A DNA stretch of 64,000 nt. Origin: Amia ocellicauda. Its lineage: Eukaryota > Chordata > Actinopteri > Amiiformes > Amiidae. Below, piece by piece: positions 34,801 through 49,995 of this stretch (positions are counted from its first letter, which is position 1; each line of letters opens with the position of its first letter). The stretch spans positions 21,063,256 through 21,127,255 of the forward strand of contig NC_089850.1 of the NCBI RefSeq assembly GCF_036373705.1, written 5' to 3'. A program made the translations under genes and the position numbers. The notes under the pieces were generated by a model, which saw nothing but the letters and a program-made list of their open reading frames with translations, did no database searches and had not been told where the DNA came from.

Positions 34801-37800
34801 AATGGATAACCGCACAGTTCTACACATAAACGTTTTTGTGTGTGTGATTCTATGTGCTCCATCTCTAGCCAGCTCTTAGCTTTTTTTTTTTTTTTTTTTG
34901 ATAGTGTTTTGATCCCTGGGTTATACTCCAGAAAAGGTCATGAAATTCTCAGCAGATTTGAAAAGGCATCTGTTCCTTTGAGCTGCAGACTTTTATTTGT
35001 GTTTAATTTTAAACTGCTTTCTGTCCAATATTGTGTTAAATTATCCAAAGTCTCCAGCTTCAGTGAAATATTCAAAGAATGCTTAACCACCCATTTACTT
35101 TTTAAAAGAGGGATACTCTGTAGAAACAGATCATCCTTAATGTTCACTTTCATTTCTCCTGAATGGTGATTATAAAACAGGGACACAAGCACCAGCTCAT
35201 TAGCCCCTTGGATCTGATCACAAAAGATACTAAGATCATCAGCAAGACTGTAGTCTATCAACTAAACTCTGTACTTTGGATCAAAGCCCGTTGGTGCTCT
35301 GGATTAAACACATCCTGGTAAAGTGGAATGCCGAAAACACCTGCGTTTTCATAATTCAAATAAACGTTGTCAACAGATTGAGATGATACCTTATTATTGC
35401 ACTTTCACTTGGTCAATCATTAATATCTGCCCTTTTGTCTTATGCACTTATTAAAAGGAAACTGTGGGACATGTGGGAACTCTGGAATGACAACTCCCTT
35501 TACTTCAACAGGCCAAGCTCCTTGGGTTTACCTGTGTGAGTTTGTCAGGGCACTGTGGAAGCTGTAGTTCTAGGGCAGACTAAAAACAATGTGAGTGCAA
35601 AGATGAACTACAGCTCCCAGTGTGCACACAGAGTGCTGAATAGCTGGAGGCAATAAATTCACTTCAGTTGTCAGTGGGTGAGATAAGCTGATTGGCCCTG
35701 GTTAAAAAAAAGTGATCAGACACATCTTAACCCATGTAAAAATTTAGTTTCAGAACATGAGAAAGTGCAAGAGCAACAAAGGATATGAAAAAAGCAAAGG
35801 CAGCAGAGAGGAATTATGTAATTTAAGTTACAGCTGTGATTTCCTATATACTGTATTTCTTTGGTTACGTTTGTTAAGCTTTTGACATTGACTGTTCTTT
35901 CCTGTCTAGTGTAACTAATATAGCACAAACACCATAAATCACAATACAGTACAAACACTGTGAAGGTGTTGCTTTCCTCTGCCTGACAGATGTCATTTAT
36001 AAACAGTAATTGTCCTTCAGTCAAAAATAAACTGGACTGGACTGGAACACAGCTCTGGGAATCAAAGAGGTGCACCAAACTGTGTAAGGATCATACATAT
36101 TTAATGCAAGCCTGGGATTAAACTTAATCTGACAGTACCACATATATGGTTAAAATTTTGTACAGAGTGGTACCAGAGTGTATGTCAGTGCTACCAATGT
36201 GCATCACAGGTACATTCTGTTCTGTCTGCACTTTCCTGCAGAGGAATTCATACATTGCTCTTAGGTTGGTCTCCTGCAGGGACTTCAGCAGTATGGGCAC
36301 ACATGGTTACAAATAGATTTACAGGGTATTTGACAAAGCTTGCTACCCCCATATGCCCTAGTCTGTGCTCTTCACTGTGACTAGCCTCTCTGGACTCAAG
36401 ACTCAGGTACCAGTTCTGCAGTCAGACTGGACACAGACTTCCAAGTGACCTCTAACCTTTGGTCTACTGTGATGTTTCTGAAGGTCGTGTCATTATCGAG
36501 CTGTTTTTAAGATATTTATCTAACCTGTATATGCCACCTATGTTAATGCTGCTAATCAGTACACCAAGTCCATATAAGGGCCAGGCTTAGCTGAGTATAT
36601 GGGCGTTGAGGTGAGAAGCAGCTACATTGCCTTTTCTGGCTGTGTTTGTTTAATAAAGCTGTGCTTTGCTTTGAAGGGGCCTAGTACATTACTAGTGCCA
36701 CTACTCAAGACCTTAACGAGCTACAGCATATTTCACTGCTGCAAAACTGGAACTAGAAAATACCAGGTATCTTAAGAATCTGATGATTTGTTTGTTGCTG
36801 TATTATTTCTAAATTTAAAATGTAGTTTTATGAGAAGAGTAATATATAGACATCTGGAATGTCTATGTATATATACATATAGTGTTACATAAACAATATA
36901 TTAAACAATATATGTAAACATACGATGAGAGCCAGTACTAATTCTACTGTAAAAGTAATCAACCTTAGTAGCTGATGTGCGATATAACACCCAAGACTGA
37001 ACATAATTATAAACGTAGATTGAATGGGTCATAGAAACGTTGTCTGTAGCCGCACTCTCATTATAGAAGTATTGGAAAAGACTATTGTGTTTTTATCAAA
37101 AGAATGTTATCAGGTAGCCAGATAGCAGATCCCGGGGGGGGGGGGGGGGGGGAAGGTTAACAACATATCGTCCCTCAGAGAGACTGAGTTCTCCACTTAC
37201 TGAGCATCTCTTACAGTCCACGCTCTCCACCCCCTTTGCCACAGTTAGTCCATACCAGTTATAAATTAGCTGAAACTATTGATGCAGTGTGGTTTATAAA
37301 ACAATACAACAAACCTACAATATAAAATGTGTACATTTCCAGCAAAAAGTGTTATATAAAAACCCAACTAAGACGTCTGCACTTCACATACTACCTGAGC
37401 AGGTTCTCCATCCCATTCATTGTGCTTCTCATTTGTGCGGATTAACAATAATATCAAACAATTTGATCACTTCTGTCTTTTTCCATATTTTTGTTGTTAA
37501 CAGTCCTGTGAAGCACACACCGGCCCTTGGCTCCCAGAACAAACTGCTTTTAATGAGGGTGGAGTTTGCTCATAAAAAATACCATGTGTTTAATTTCAGG
37601 CTTTACCGACAAAGTGCACTTTGAGGATTATCAATTCTGACACTGGTAGTTTTTTCCCTGTGGGTATCACATTCTCATCTAATTACCTTGTTCAATTCTG
37701 TTAACTGTGAACTTAGGAGACTGTGTTCCAGAGAAGTATTTTTAACAGCAGGACCTGACTAGAAAAAACAAACTGTATTATCAAATATTGAAATGCAAAT

Positions 37801-40800
37801 TAGTCATTTTATGAATGAAAGCCATTGCAAATGGCATGTAGGGGACTTTTAAATGATCAGACTTAGGAATACAAATACTGGGATTTAAGGTCATACTATT
37901 CTTATGAGGTTCTTACGATTAAAATAATACACCCTGCGATAGAATGAAAATCCTAACAGTTCCCTCCTATTTGTATTACTTCAAATTCTTGAATTTGCAT
38001 TCTTCTTTAATCAACTTCTAAAAATAGTGGAACCTTGTTGCCCTGACGCAACATTATAAAACTCACAATCTCGAAGCACACTTCAGAGCACTTCTGAATC
38101 CTGGCATTCCTTCTAAACACACTGCAATCCCCGCCTGAAAACTACCGGCTCTAAAGAGTTACGAGCTCTAGAGTTACTGCTGCTGTTGATGTTTCCCCCC
38201 CGAGGTTCTCCCAGGAGGGTTAACGGTAGAAAAATCAAAGAGTTGTAAACACAATGGTTCACTCAGCCTTGTTTACAACCACATGCATTCAGGATTCTTC
38301 ACGCGAGGGCTCAGGAACTTCACAGCCCAAGAAACGTGTCTCTGAGTTTACACTCAGACACTGAAAATCCAAGAAACTTACCTCCTCAGCTCTGACAAAC
38401 AACACTTGGAGTCCAGACTCCCCAAGACTGTTGCTCCCGTTTCCCGTTCCACAGACAGATAGATCTCCCCAGGCTGGGTGAGTTTGGAGCTGCAGACTCC
38501 CAGACAATGATCCACAGTTTATCCAGGCCACCAGCCTCAGCTAATGACAGCGCAGACTGGGGTAAAACACGGAGCTGACACAAAGCAGCTGCTTGTTACC
38601 AGCAGAATGCCAGGAAGTTTGGAACATCTGCTTACTCAATTTATAAAAGCTCCCGAGCATCTGTGTTTGAAGCGGCGGCAGCGAGCCTTGGGAAAGAGAA
38701 GGAGCGATCCTGTGAGCAGTATGGAGTCTGAGATGAAGTGGGAGGTGGTGGGAGGGAGGTTTCACAGGCAGCAGGCGGATTTCAGACAGGCTGGCTGCAT
38801 TAAATGGAACCATTTGGTGGGGAAGGTAGTAAAGTCAGTCAGAGCGAGAGAGAGTATGGGGGAGAAAGAGAGGGAGAAAAAAAGGAGGATTCATTTCCTC
38901 CCTCCTCTCTGACATTGTTGGGTGCTGACAGGTCAGGAATACGAAGAAGTACAGAGTGCAGGCTGTTGTCAGAGACGACACAGATTCCTGGTGTACAGCT
39001 GCCCGACAGGAGACACCACACTCTGCCCCTTCATGTGGTTGAGATCTAATTTGTGAGGATCATGGGGATTTTCACAGCATATGTAAGGGAGCCTTCTTAC
39101 CCTCTAAACTCTAGCGGAGTTAAAGCAAATCTTTCCTTCTTAATTTGGCAATTTCTCTGCTCTATTCTGTGGGTTTGTCACACAACTTCTTAACCTCAAA
39201 CCGATGAAGGCACCAGAGTCTCATCAGCCTATCAATTATACAGCCTGTGGTTTCAAAAATACGATTGCATCCAAAGCAAGTCATTCTGCAGGCAAATATA
39301 TTAATCTAACCGGAATTACAAAAGGAAATGGTCGTAAAACATTCTGAGTAAATATCTCTAAGGATACTTTTGTCCCTTGAAATGAAACCGACATGTAGAC
39401 AGGGACTGTTAAAGGGGAAATAAATCTCTGGGAGTTCACAGCCCAGGCCTAATGGTTGCCTTTTCACAGTTCAGTAAAGCAATAGATTAATCAACCTAAT
39501 TAAACCCAATACTGATAGGAATTCCATCACACTAATTTCCAAGTAAAACTGTAAGCCCATCCATCATAGGATGTTTACAAAGAAGGTCATAGGTCACCAA
39601 GAGTCTACTTCCAAATCCATCCTTGTAACTGGGGAAAATGCTCTGTCATTACAACTTTGAACAGACATAAAAACCATTAATTGAAAAGAAACCACTTTGG
39701 ATTGTATCACCTTCTACTGACTAAAAGCCCTTCAGTGTGTCATCCCACCTGAGGGAGATTCAGGGCACACAGCACTGCCTGCGTTTCCCAACTCTTTGAA
39801 AATGCACTATAAGAGAACAGGAATTTGACTGCAAATTAAATTGTGGGAAGTTTTAAGTCAGCCCTTCAGAACAAACAAATCCAAAACAAACAAACAAAAA
39901 CAAATTATTTAAATGAGAAAGCAGATATCCATACTATCCTACACACCCTGGTGTAAGGAGCTGGTCACCATCAGTGCTGACACATTTGACACACAGTGCT
40001 GTACTTGTGCCCTCTTCATCAATGATTCCACCAGAAACCAGTTTACTGAAGATCGCAAACACATACATATCAAGTCAACAAGTCAAAGCACTATTTGTGT
40101 CTGCCCCTATTTGTGTTGCATGAAGGGAGTGAAGTTATGAATCTGTATTATACTCAAAGAAATACAAAGGAGACCTTTCCATTGCACAGTTGTACACATC
40201 AATAGTCAAATAATGATAAAAAACGATTACAGAGCACTGTAAGATGTCTATTAATCACAGAATCACCTTTCTTACATGCAGCACTTGGATACTCCCTGTA
40301 GTAAAGTGGTTAACAGGAGACATGCTGAACTACACCATGTATGGGAAGAGAAAACTGTCCCCCTCAAGGCAGCTCCCCCACCCAGACTCCCCTACAGCTC
40401 AGCAGTAATGCAAGAATTCAACATGTAAGTATGGAGCAGTTGTTCCACAGTCGTGGGTCTGTCTTCACATTAAGTTGCCGCCTCAAAGCCCTCCGGCCCA
40501 CTCTGCCTATTCTAGTGCTCCTCACTCCCCTCCACACGTGTTTCTTCTTGTTCCCAGATAATCCATGAGGACCCAGTATTAACACAGCAAATGTCAACTG
40601 CAATCTATCTTTCTGACACAGATCAACGGGACAGAGAAATTAGAAAAGCACTTGGACCACTTCCAATTTATAATTTGGAAGGTCAACATAAAAAAACTCT
40701 CATAAAAACAGGCAATACCCTGTTCTTCATTTATTTCTGCATGTATTTATATATTCCCGTATTTTCAGGGCTATTTCACAGACATCTACAGCTAGGCAAT

Positions 40801-43800
40801 TGTTTGACAAGAAAAATACAGTTTATAACAGTATAAACAAACACCAGAATGTTATTATTTTCTTTCTGTTATTATTACTGATTTTTTGCATTATTTTGCA
40901 TTGAAAAGAAACACTTACTAGTACATATTTTAGTTTAGAACTGCCATGTGACCAGCTGTGAACCTTTCTTTCATTCTCAGAGGACCCAAGTCTTCAGCAG
41001 AGTTAAAAAATAATCCATACCGTGCCAGAGAATCCCGAGAGGTGCAGTGAAAGGGGGAGAGAAGGAAACAAAAGTTTGTCTCTTTAACAAGGTACGCCGC
41101 TACAGCAGCACTTCCAAGTAAACAAGCCAAGTAGTAAGTTTAAAAGCCAGGCATGGTCTGCAGCAGGAGGAAACCTCTTTAACCTCCGTTTCTCCCTCGC
41201 AGCTTTCTTCAGAGAGGTCAGCCACAGGCAGCTGAGGAGCTGGAATGTGACAGAGGAGGGCAGGGGGCATCGGCTACACACCTCGCCAAGGAACAAATGC
41301 AAGAATGGAATCAAAGAGGGAGAGAATCTGAGACTCCAAGGAAGGCAGCAACAGGAAGTGACATGAGAGTTTCATTCAGCTCTGCTCTGGACTCGGCCTC
41401 TAGATGGGGAATTCTCTCTTTAACTCCTGCAGACGAAACTCTGCTGACTGACAGGAATTCACAAAGCTGGTTCTGCCTTTTGGAAGAGGCATTATACCCT
41501 GCTTTGTTTAACAGAGAAAGAAAGAAATTGACCACAATTCAACAACCTTTTTTTGATGCAAAGGTTGTTTAAAACAAAAAAAGTGTGATCAACAAAGTGT
41601 GGTTATATAGGAGGAATAGACAGGCAAAGAAACTGCTCGAGTTAGTCTGCCTTTGCGAAGTCTGCCTTTTTTTTCCACAGTACAATGTTATTTTTGTCAA
41701 GACCTTGTTTACATATTGTGTACTTCATAAATTGCAGCGTGAAGCTAAATTAAGGTTTTAATAATTAAGCACGGTTTGTGTTGACAGTTTGAGCAGGCAG
41801 ATTTGATCTCTACAAATTCTAGGAGTGAAATTTGATCATGTTTGATGCTATAGTGTATATGGCTGCTAACCACAGTTATGACATTTCCAGGGTTGATACA
41901 GTTTAATGTCTCATAATTCTTTACTGCAACATCTATGAGCACCAAGGAAAATGTATTCAAGTATTTCCACATTGCTTCTTAAATTCTGGTTTAAAATGGT
42001 AAACACAGTAATTGGCTCTATATCACCTTGCATTTGAATACATTTATCCTATTTACTGCCTATTAATAAGACTTTAACCTCTTGAACAGAGGCATACTGA
42101 GCACCACACACAACTGTGCTGTGACAGACTAGACTGCCAGCCTTCAGGACAAGCAGCAATTCACTCTTTAAAATGAACCAGACAACACACAGAATAAACT
42201 AGCAAGACATTTGAATAGTTTAACACTATAAATTTGATATTTCACACTTTGATAGAAATAATATTGGAACAGCAGCCAAATGCAAAACGCCGACCTATGG
42301 ACCAATTCTAGTGTGAACTGAACCAGTACTGAGGGCTGTGAACGGGCTCTGTAAAATGAACAGGGCACAGGACATCCGACTGCAAACAACAGTACCGTTC
42401 AGAGGAGAAGACCCCGAATTAACATCAGCACTCCTGGTAAATAAGTGCTGCACTAGAACTGACTGAGTGACACAATTAGTGTCATTCCAATGGCTTTACG
42501 ATGCAAGGGAAGGGAATCAGATAGTTAAAGCACTCAGCCCGCCAGGCTCTGCAGCCAGACTGGGTGGGCTTCATTGTTATGGGGAAAGTCAGCCAGGCAA
42601 GGCACTGTCCCTGCTACCAGATCTCTCAGTGTTTCAGAAAATGTGCCTGGAAGACATGGCTTACAGGGCTTTCAGTCTGTGTTACACAAAACCTGAGCAG
42701 TTACAACAGAAACTATGAAAGACCAGTCTTCTGCTATAAAAAGGTAAAACATGATTCACTTTAAAACAATTCCTATCAATTTAGAAGCCTTCTTGGAAGC
42801 CTTTTAGTAACAATCACAATGCTACATTTCAAGCCTGTGGTAATAATAAACAAATCCACGTCTTGTGATTGAATCATAACTGCAAACCAATCTAATTCTA
42901 GTAGTTAGTAACACAGTAATGTAGTTGACTGGGGGCAGTACCTCTGTGTTTCTCCCACTCACTAGAGCCAATGTGGGATATGTCACTTGATCCCCATTTC
43001 TTGGCAATCACATCGGTGGGGGGGTGGTATGACAGCATTCCCGCATACTACAGAATTGTATTGCAGTTTACTGGAATATTTAGTCTGACAGTAACCGGAG
43101 CTGAACTCACACAGCAGTGAGTCACACAGGCCAGTGGGAACTTCATAACTTTAACATCAGACAAACGGAGGTGATCAACACTGCGGCTCCATTTCTGAAA
43201 AGGTCTGCATGTCCCTACAGCGCAACTCGTCATCCTGAAAGACTGGGGGCTTCATACTCACAAGCCACCCATAAAAAAACAAGTAAAATGGCAAATATAA
43301 TATCCCCATAGCAGAAGGCAAGTATTGGTAATCCAAGCAGCAGTGAAATCTACCAGTGTAAGGTACCAGTGACCGAGTCGAAAATCTCTAATCTCCAACC
43401 TGATAGGTAAGAATATGATATGTTATATTTAGACTTCAAGAAAGCACTGTTTACACACAAAGTTAATGATTACACACAGCGAAGATGGAATCCATGCCAG
43501 GGTAAGTGTGTGAATTAAAAATGTGTTACTCAGTGCCATTAAATAAACACAAAAATGCAGTGTTTTTGTCCCTTTATTGTGATGAAATGCTACAATACAT
43601 TTTACTAACATGTACAGGTTCTTGTGTAAAGAACATGACTGGATAATGCCCTTGAAAGATGGACCAACCAACCAACCAACAGACAGACTGACACAGCTGG
43701 GTACCTCGTCTTTCTGGAAAGAGCGTGTGCAGATTGAAGGGATGACCGTACCCAAGATCCACACTGTTGTGGGTGTGTTTCAGTGCTGCAGCACTACTGG

Positions 43801-46800
43801 CACTAAACTAGTGAACTGCAGGACACGGAGCTACGACACAGATGGTGTTTCTCCTACTTCCTTCACAGTTGCTCTGGTGTCTGTTACTCCTGTGCGGTGC
43901 CTTAGGTCACCTCCTCAGACTCTTGTGTTGCTGACAGAGCCTGCAGCACCACCAGGGCGTCAGTGGGTCCTCTTCCACTCCGGACACAGATCGGGTGGGA
44001 GGAGCACTGCCCAGCTCGCTGTGCTCTATGACCACAGCTCTGTGGAAATGCTGAGACTGCACATATAACCATCGTGCATCAGCAGTTCAGCGGAGTCTCC
44101 CTTTGGCTGCCAAATGTTTTACACTGGGCTTTAATCTGTAGCACTGTGTTGACACAGTTGTGGGCATTGATATCACCATGACTGGCCCAAGGCAGTGTTG
44201 ATGGAGTTTGCACCGTCTTGGCCTAATTTCAGTCACAGTCACTTTGAAAAACACGATTTTAGATGGGTCTGGCTCTGGCAATGTAATAAAGTCATTGTCA
44301 TAGTGCAGTACTGTGAAACACTCGAATGTTTCAGTCCTCACCCAGTCCAAGGGCCCTAGATAGGTCACTGTCTTAGTGTTGCTATTTTGGTGGCAGTGTT
44401 GCTTTGGAGGGGGATCTCAATGGCAATGCCATGTTCAGCACCATGATGATCCAACATTTTCACTGAAAAAAGTTTTAAATCTAGTAAATGAAATTCAAAA
44501 CCTACCAAGGTAGGAAATGCTTTAATATTTAACTTAACTCTGTGAGAAATATAGCCTCATGAAAATATAACTTAAAGCCAACTGACAATTAAAAATTATT
44601 TCCAAGGGATTCATTGTCAATTAAAAAAAAAAAAAAAAATTCTATGATAAACTCAGTGTATGTGGGACTTTAACAGTTTCCAGCTGTCTTCTCGGTCTCC
44701 AGACTCACACTGCAGTTCACATTATGTTATTAAAATCTGTGTTAGTCCTTCATATTTGCTGCCAAAAATAGTGGAACGTCCCCCCGCCTCTGTGATTTTT
44801 AATTAGTTTTTTGCACTCTGACATTTCTCAAGGGAATATGTAAACACTTACAATACAGTTTGAAAACAGCAGACGGTCAATGATCGAAGATGTAGGGAAC
44901 AGCAGCCCTAGGTTTTCAGAGGCAAAAGGCTTTTTATTGTCTTCATACTAACACTTTGACCATCTGAACGTCCATAGCATTCACTCCAAAACAAATGTGG
45001 GAACAAGCCTTTGTAACCTCTTTCTTGCTTTCAGTCTACCTCTCACATACTATGTGTGATATTTAAGTTATAAAAAAAATATATATTCCTGTCTGAAAAT
45101 ATATTGGTAAATACATCATATGTAGGCATTTTAAAAGCCTAAACATATGAGCTGAAACCGAATACATTCTAATAAGACTGACCTATGTATACACTGTCCA
45201 GAGCGCTCAGACCTACAGTGGCTCTCAAAAGAATTCACCCCCTTGGACTTTTCCACATTTCATTGTGTTACAAACATGAATCAGAATGGAGTTTGTGCCA
45301 CTGATCAACACAGAAAATGTCACATTGAAAAATATAATCTGCAAATTGTTCTAAATTAATTACAAATACAAAACATAAAATAATTGAATGCATAAGTAAT
45401 CACCCCTTCAGTCAATATTTGATAGAGGCACCTGTGGCAGCAACTACAGCCAAGAGTCTATGTGGATAAATCTCTACCAGCTTTGCACATCTGGACACAA
45501 GCAATTTGTGCCCATTGGACTGAGGCCCGGGCTTTGACTGGCCACTCCAGGACATTGACCTTTTTGTTTTTAAGCCACTCCAGTGTGGCTTTGGCTGTAT
45601 GTTTGGGGTTATTGAAGATTAAACTTCTCCCAAGTCCCAGGTCTCTTGCAGACTTCAGCAGGTTTTCTTCCAGGATTTCTCTGTACTTTACTGCATCCAT
45701 TTTGCCCTCTATCTTTACAAGGTTTCCAGGCCCTGATGCAGAGAAGCATCCCCATAGTATGATGCTGCCACCACCATGCTTCGTGGTAGGGATGGTGTTC
45801 CCAGGATGATGTGCATTGTCAGGCTTGCGCAAAACATGGCACTTAGTGTTGAGGCCAAAAAGCTCTATTTTGGTCTCATCAGACCATAGAATCTTACTCC
45901 TCTTGGTCTCAGAGTCTCCCACATGCCTTCTGGCAAGATTTGATGTGAGTTTTTTTCTCTCCCATAAAGGCCACTTTTGTGAAGCACTCAGGCTATTGTT
46001 GCAGTATGCACAGTGTCTCCCAGCTCAGCTGTGGAAGACTGTAACTCCTTTAGAGTTGCCATAGGTGTCTTGGTGGCCTCCCTGACTAGTTCCCTTCTCG
46101 GCCGGGGATATTCAATGCCTTGGAAATGTTCTTATATCCTACCCAATCGGTGCTTTTGAAGAACCTTATTCTGGATTTGCATTGAATGTTCCTTCGTCTT
46201 CATGATTTTGTTAGGAATTGTACTAACCAACTGTGGGACATCCCAGAGACAGGTGTATTTAACCTGAAATCATGTGACACACCTTAATTGTAGTAGGTAG
46301 CACTGTGGGGTAGTGGTTAGGGCTCTGGACTCATAACTGGGAGGTTGTTGGTTCAAATCCTGGGTGGAGCTTAGATTACTCCAGTAAAATGCCCTACTTT
46401 ATAAGTGTAAGTCACCCTGGATAAGAGCATCTGCTTAGTGACAAATAATGTAATGTCACAGCAAAGGGGTATGTCATATGCATTCAATTATTTTCTGTTT
46501 TGTATTTGTAATTAATTTAGAACAATTTGCAGATTATATTTGTCACTTTGACATTATGGACATTTTCTGTGTTGATCAGTGGCAAAAACTCCTGATAAAA
46601 TCCATTCTGATTTCATGAAAAAGTCAAAGGGGGGTGAATACTTTTGAGAGTCATTGTATGTACACACACTGTCCAGAGCAGTCAGGCTTCCTTTGTGAAA
46701 CAGCAGTTCCAGCAGTATCTGGGAAATCTGGCTCCTTTCCACAGTGTAGGCCATCACCATCACTGGAAGGTGATACTCCATCACCAAGGCAACGCACAGT

Positions 46801-49800
46801 GACTTCCTGTCTACACCGGTGCGTGTGACTCATCGAGCCCCCTGCTTATGCACACAGACTCCAGCCCTGGCAGATAGCAGCAGTAATTTCCTGTGCACAG
46901 AGCCCAGTGCTGTGAGTGCCAGGTCCCCAGCAGCCTGGCGCAGGGCTCCCCTTTGTTTGGTCACTCTATAGTGGAGAGCTCTGTCAGCGGGAACAGGAAG
47001 AGGCAGAGTCGTTCTTCCTATTGTTCCTCCAGCTCGCTGGGAGCCTGTCAGGCTCTTACTGAGCGCTGGTAGAGTGAGGAGTTGTAGGAGCACTGCTATA
47101 ACACCACCTACAAAACTGCCAGGGCCGATGAGAGCAGGAGAGAGGAGAGGGTAAACCCAGAGCACTTATGGCCTGCACACCCCCAGAACCATCTGCCATT
47201 CTCTCACCCGAGCCCACAATGCCTGAGACGCCACCGGGGACAATGGACTACACACAGGGCAGTTAACCGCACCCCTTCTTCCTGTGGGACTCTGCCAATC
47301 AGGCACCACCCCCGGGGAACTCCTGACCACGCACAGCAGTGTGTGCCAGTGTAATTGTGGGATTGTAATACATCAGTAAAGGAAGCTGAGACAGAGCTCA
47401 CCAACTGTGCAACATCATCACTGGGAATGCATTTAATCTTAAGCCCTGCAGATATAGTCAAATAAAGTCAATATTTTACAGGTCAGCAATGTCAGATTCT
47501 TAATTACAGCCGACAATGTGCATCACCTTTAGAGATCTATACATAACTTATTTTAAAGCCTTAACTACGGGCAGAACATAACAAGACCTGCAAGTGAAGC
47601 ATGTGGCTTTTTAATTAACACTACCCCCTTACCAGGCATGCGTCTCATTTTCTACGAGCTTTATAATGGGAATTCCTGTCTCTTCAACCCAGGGGTGAAA
47701 AGTAACGAATTTCAACTACTCTCGTTCCTGTAATTGAGTAGCTTTTTAGTGTACTTGTACTTTGAGTATTCTTCAAATTTGTTAATTTTACTTTTACTTA
47801 AGTATGTTTTGAGTTAAGTATTGTACTTCACTACTTTTAAAAAGGCATTCGTTACAGAGTACACATTTTGTAGGCTGTCATTGAAAAATAAAAATAAAAA
47901 TGTGTATGACAGACCTACTTGTGCTGTTTTCAGTGCGTTTTCAAAGTTCCAGTCATTCCATAGAAATCAGCTGTCATTCCATGTCGTTCCACTTTTATTT
48001 TATACATTAAGTTATTTTAAAGAAAGTGTATTTAGGATTTTAGGATTCCTGTGTGGGATTTGAAGATATAGACAATCCTTCTGTTTTCCCCAATGTAATC
48101 TATGGACATTCCACTCCCCATTATAGTCAATGGGCATTCCCTTTGGTCATTCGTTTTAGTCTGTCCCAAATACAGCCTCCTGTCCTGACCAGTGATGTTC
48201 CCCACAATAAAGTTATATCAACATTTATTTGTGTTCTAGGTAAGTTGGTATTGTGATTTTATTTGTATTTATTTATTTAAATATCAGCTACAGCCATTTA
48301 GAAATAATAATAACACAAACTTTTAAATCAATAGAACTGTTACTTTATTGTTACATCTCTCTACACTCTGGCCATGACTGAGGAAAAAAAAAATTATATA
48401 TTAGTACTGTGCAAAAGTTTTAGGCAGGTGTGAAAAAATGCTGTAAAGTAAGAATGCTTTCAAAAATAGACATGTTAATAGATTATATTTATCAATTAAC
48501 TAAATGCAAAGTGAGTGAAAAATCTACATCAAATCCATATTTGGTGTGACCACCCTTTGCCTTCAAAACAGCATCAATTCTTCTAGGTACACTTGCATGA
48601 AGTCAGGGATTTTGTAGGCATATAGTCAGGTGTGTGATTAAACAATTATACCAAACAGGTGCTAATGATCATCAATTCAATATGTAGGTTGAAACACAAT
48701 CATTAACTGAAACAGAAACAGCTGTGTAGGAGGAATAAAACTGGGTGAGGAACAGCCAAACTCAGCTAACAAGGTGAGGTTGCTGAAGACAGTTTACTGT
48801 CAAAAGTCATACACCATGGCAAGACTGAGTACAGCAACAAGACACAAGATAGTTCAACTGCATCAGCAAGGTCTCTCCCAGGCCGACATTTCAAGGCAGA
48901 CAGGGGTTTCCAGATGTGCTGTCCAAGCTCTTTTGAAGAAGCATAAAAAACGGGCAAAGTTGAGGACCGTAGACGCAGTGGTCAGCCAAGGAAACTTACT
49001 GCAGCAGATGAAAGACGCTTCATGCTTACTTCCCTTCACAATCGGAAGATGTCCAGCAGTGCCATCAGGTCAGAATTGACAGAGACCCTGGTACATCCAT
49101 CTACTGTCCGGAGAAGTCTGGTCAGAAGTGGCCTTCATGGAAGACTTGAAGCCATACCTCCGACGTGGAAACAAGGCCAAGTGACTCAACTATGCATGAA
49201 AACACAGGAACTGGGGTGCAGAAAAATAGCAGCAGGTGCTCTGGACTGATGAGTCAAAATGTGAAATATCTGGCTGTAGCAGAAGGCAGTTTGTTCACTG
49301 AAGGGCTGGAGAGCAGAACATGAATGAGTGTCTGCAGGCAACAGTGAAGCATGGTGGAGGTTCCTTGCAAGTTTGGGGCTGCATTTCTACAATGGAGTTG
49401 GGGATTTGGTCAGAATTAATGGTCTTCTCAATGCTGAGAAGTACAGGCAGATACTTATCCATCATGCAATACCATCAGGGAGGCATCTGATTGGCCCCAA
49501 ATTTATTCTGCAGCATGACAACGACCCCAAACATACAGCGACTGTCATTAAGAACTATCTTCAGCGTAAAGAAGAACAAGGACTCATGGAAGTGATGGTT
49601 TGGCCCCCACAGAGCCCTGATCTCAACATCAAGTCTGTCTGGGATTACATGGAGAGAGAGAAGCAGCTGAGGCTGCCTAAATCCACAGAAGAACTGTGGT
49701 TAGTTCTCCAAGATGTTTGGGCCAACCTACCTGCCAAGTTCCTTCAAAAACTGTGTGCAAGTGTACCTAGAAGAACTGATGCTGTTTTGAGGGCAAAGGG

Positions 49801-49961
49801 TGGTCACACCAAATATTGATTTGATGTAGATTTTTCTTCTGTTCACTCGCTTTGCATTTAGTTAATTGATAAATATAATCTATAAACATGTCTATTTTTG
49901 AAAACATTCTTACTTTACAGCATTTTTTCACACCTGCATAAAACTTTTGCACAGTACTGTG

Positions 49962-49995
<34 letters not shown>

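Larger units (their letters stand above)
45216..46656 (-). mobile_element. Decayed Tc1-like element with a SINE inside
   Basis: Ends are CAGTGGCTCTCAAAAGAATT on the left and its approximate inverse (GAATACTTTTGAGAGTCATTG) on the right, each next to TA (45214-45215 and 46657-46658). The inverted repeats are long; the subterminal part around GTGTTACAAACATGAATC also recurs near the right end. The transposase on the minus strand is broken. A tRNA-derived SINE sits at about 46296-46456. Confidence 0.85.

Noticed and set aside
38544-38912. 122-aa plus-strand open frame and purine-rich sequence in the 21-kb intron
   Set aside because: No family resemblance. The charged composition comes from a GA-rich stretch.
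46296-46370. tRNA gene suggested by the A and B boxes
   Set aside because: The cloverleaf is degenerate and runs on into a SINE tail, so this is a tRNA-derived SINE head and not a functional tRNA.
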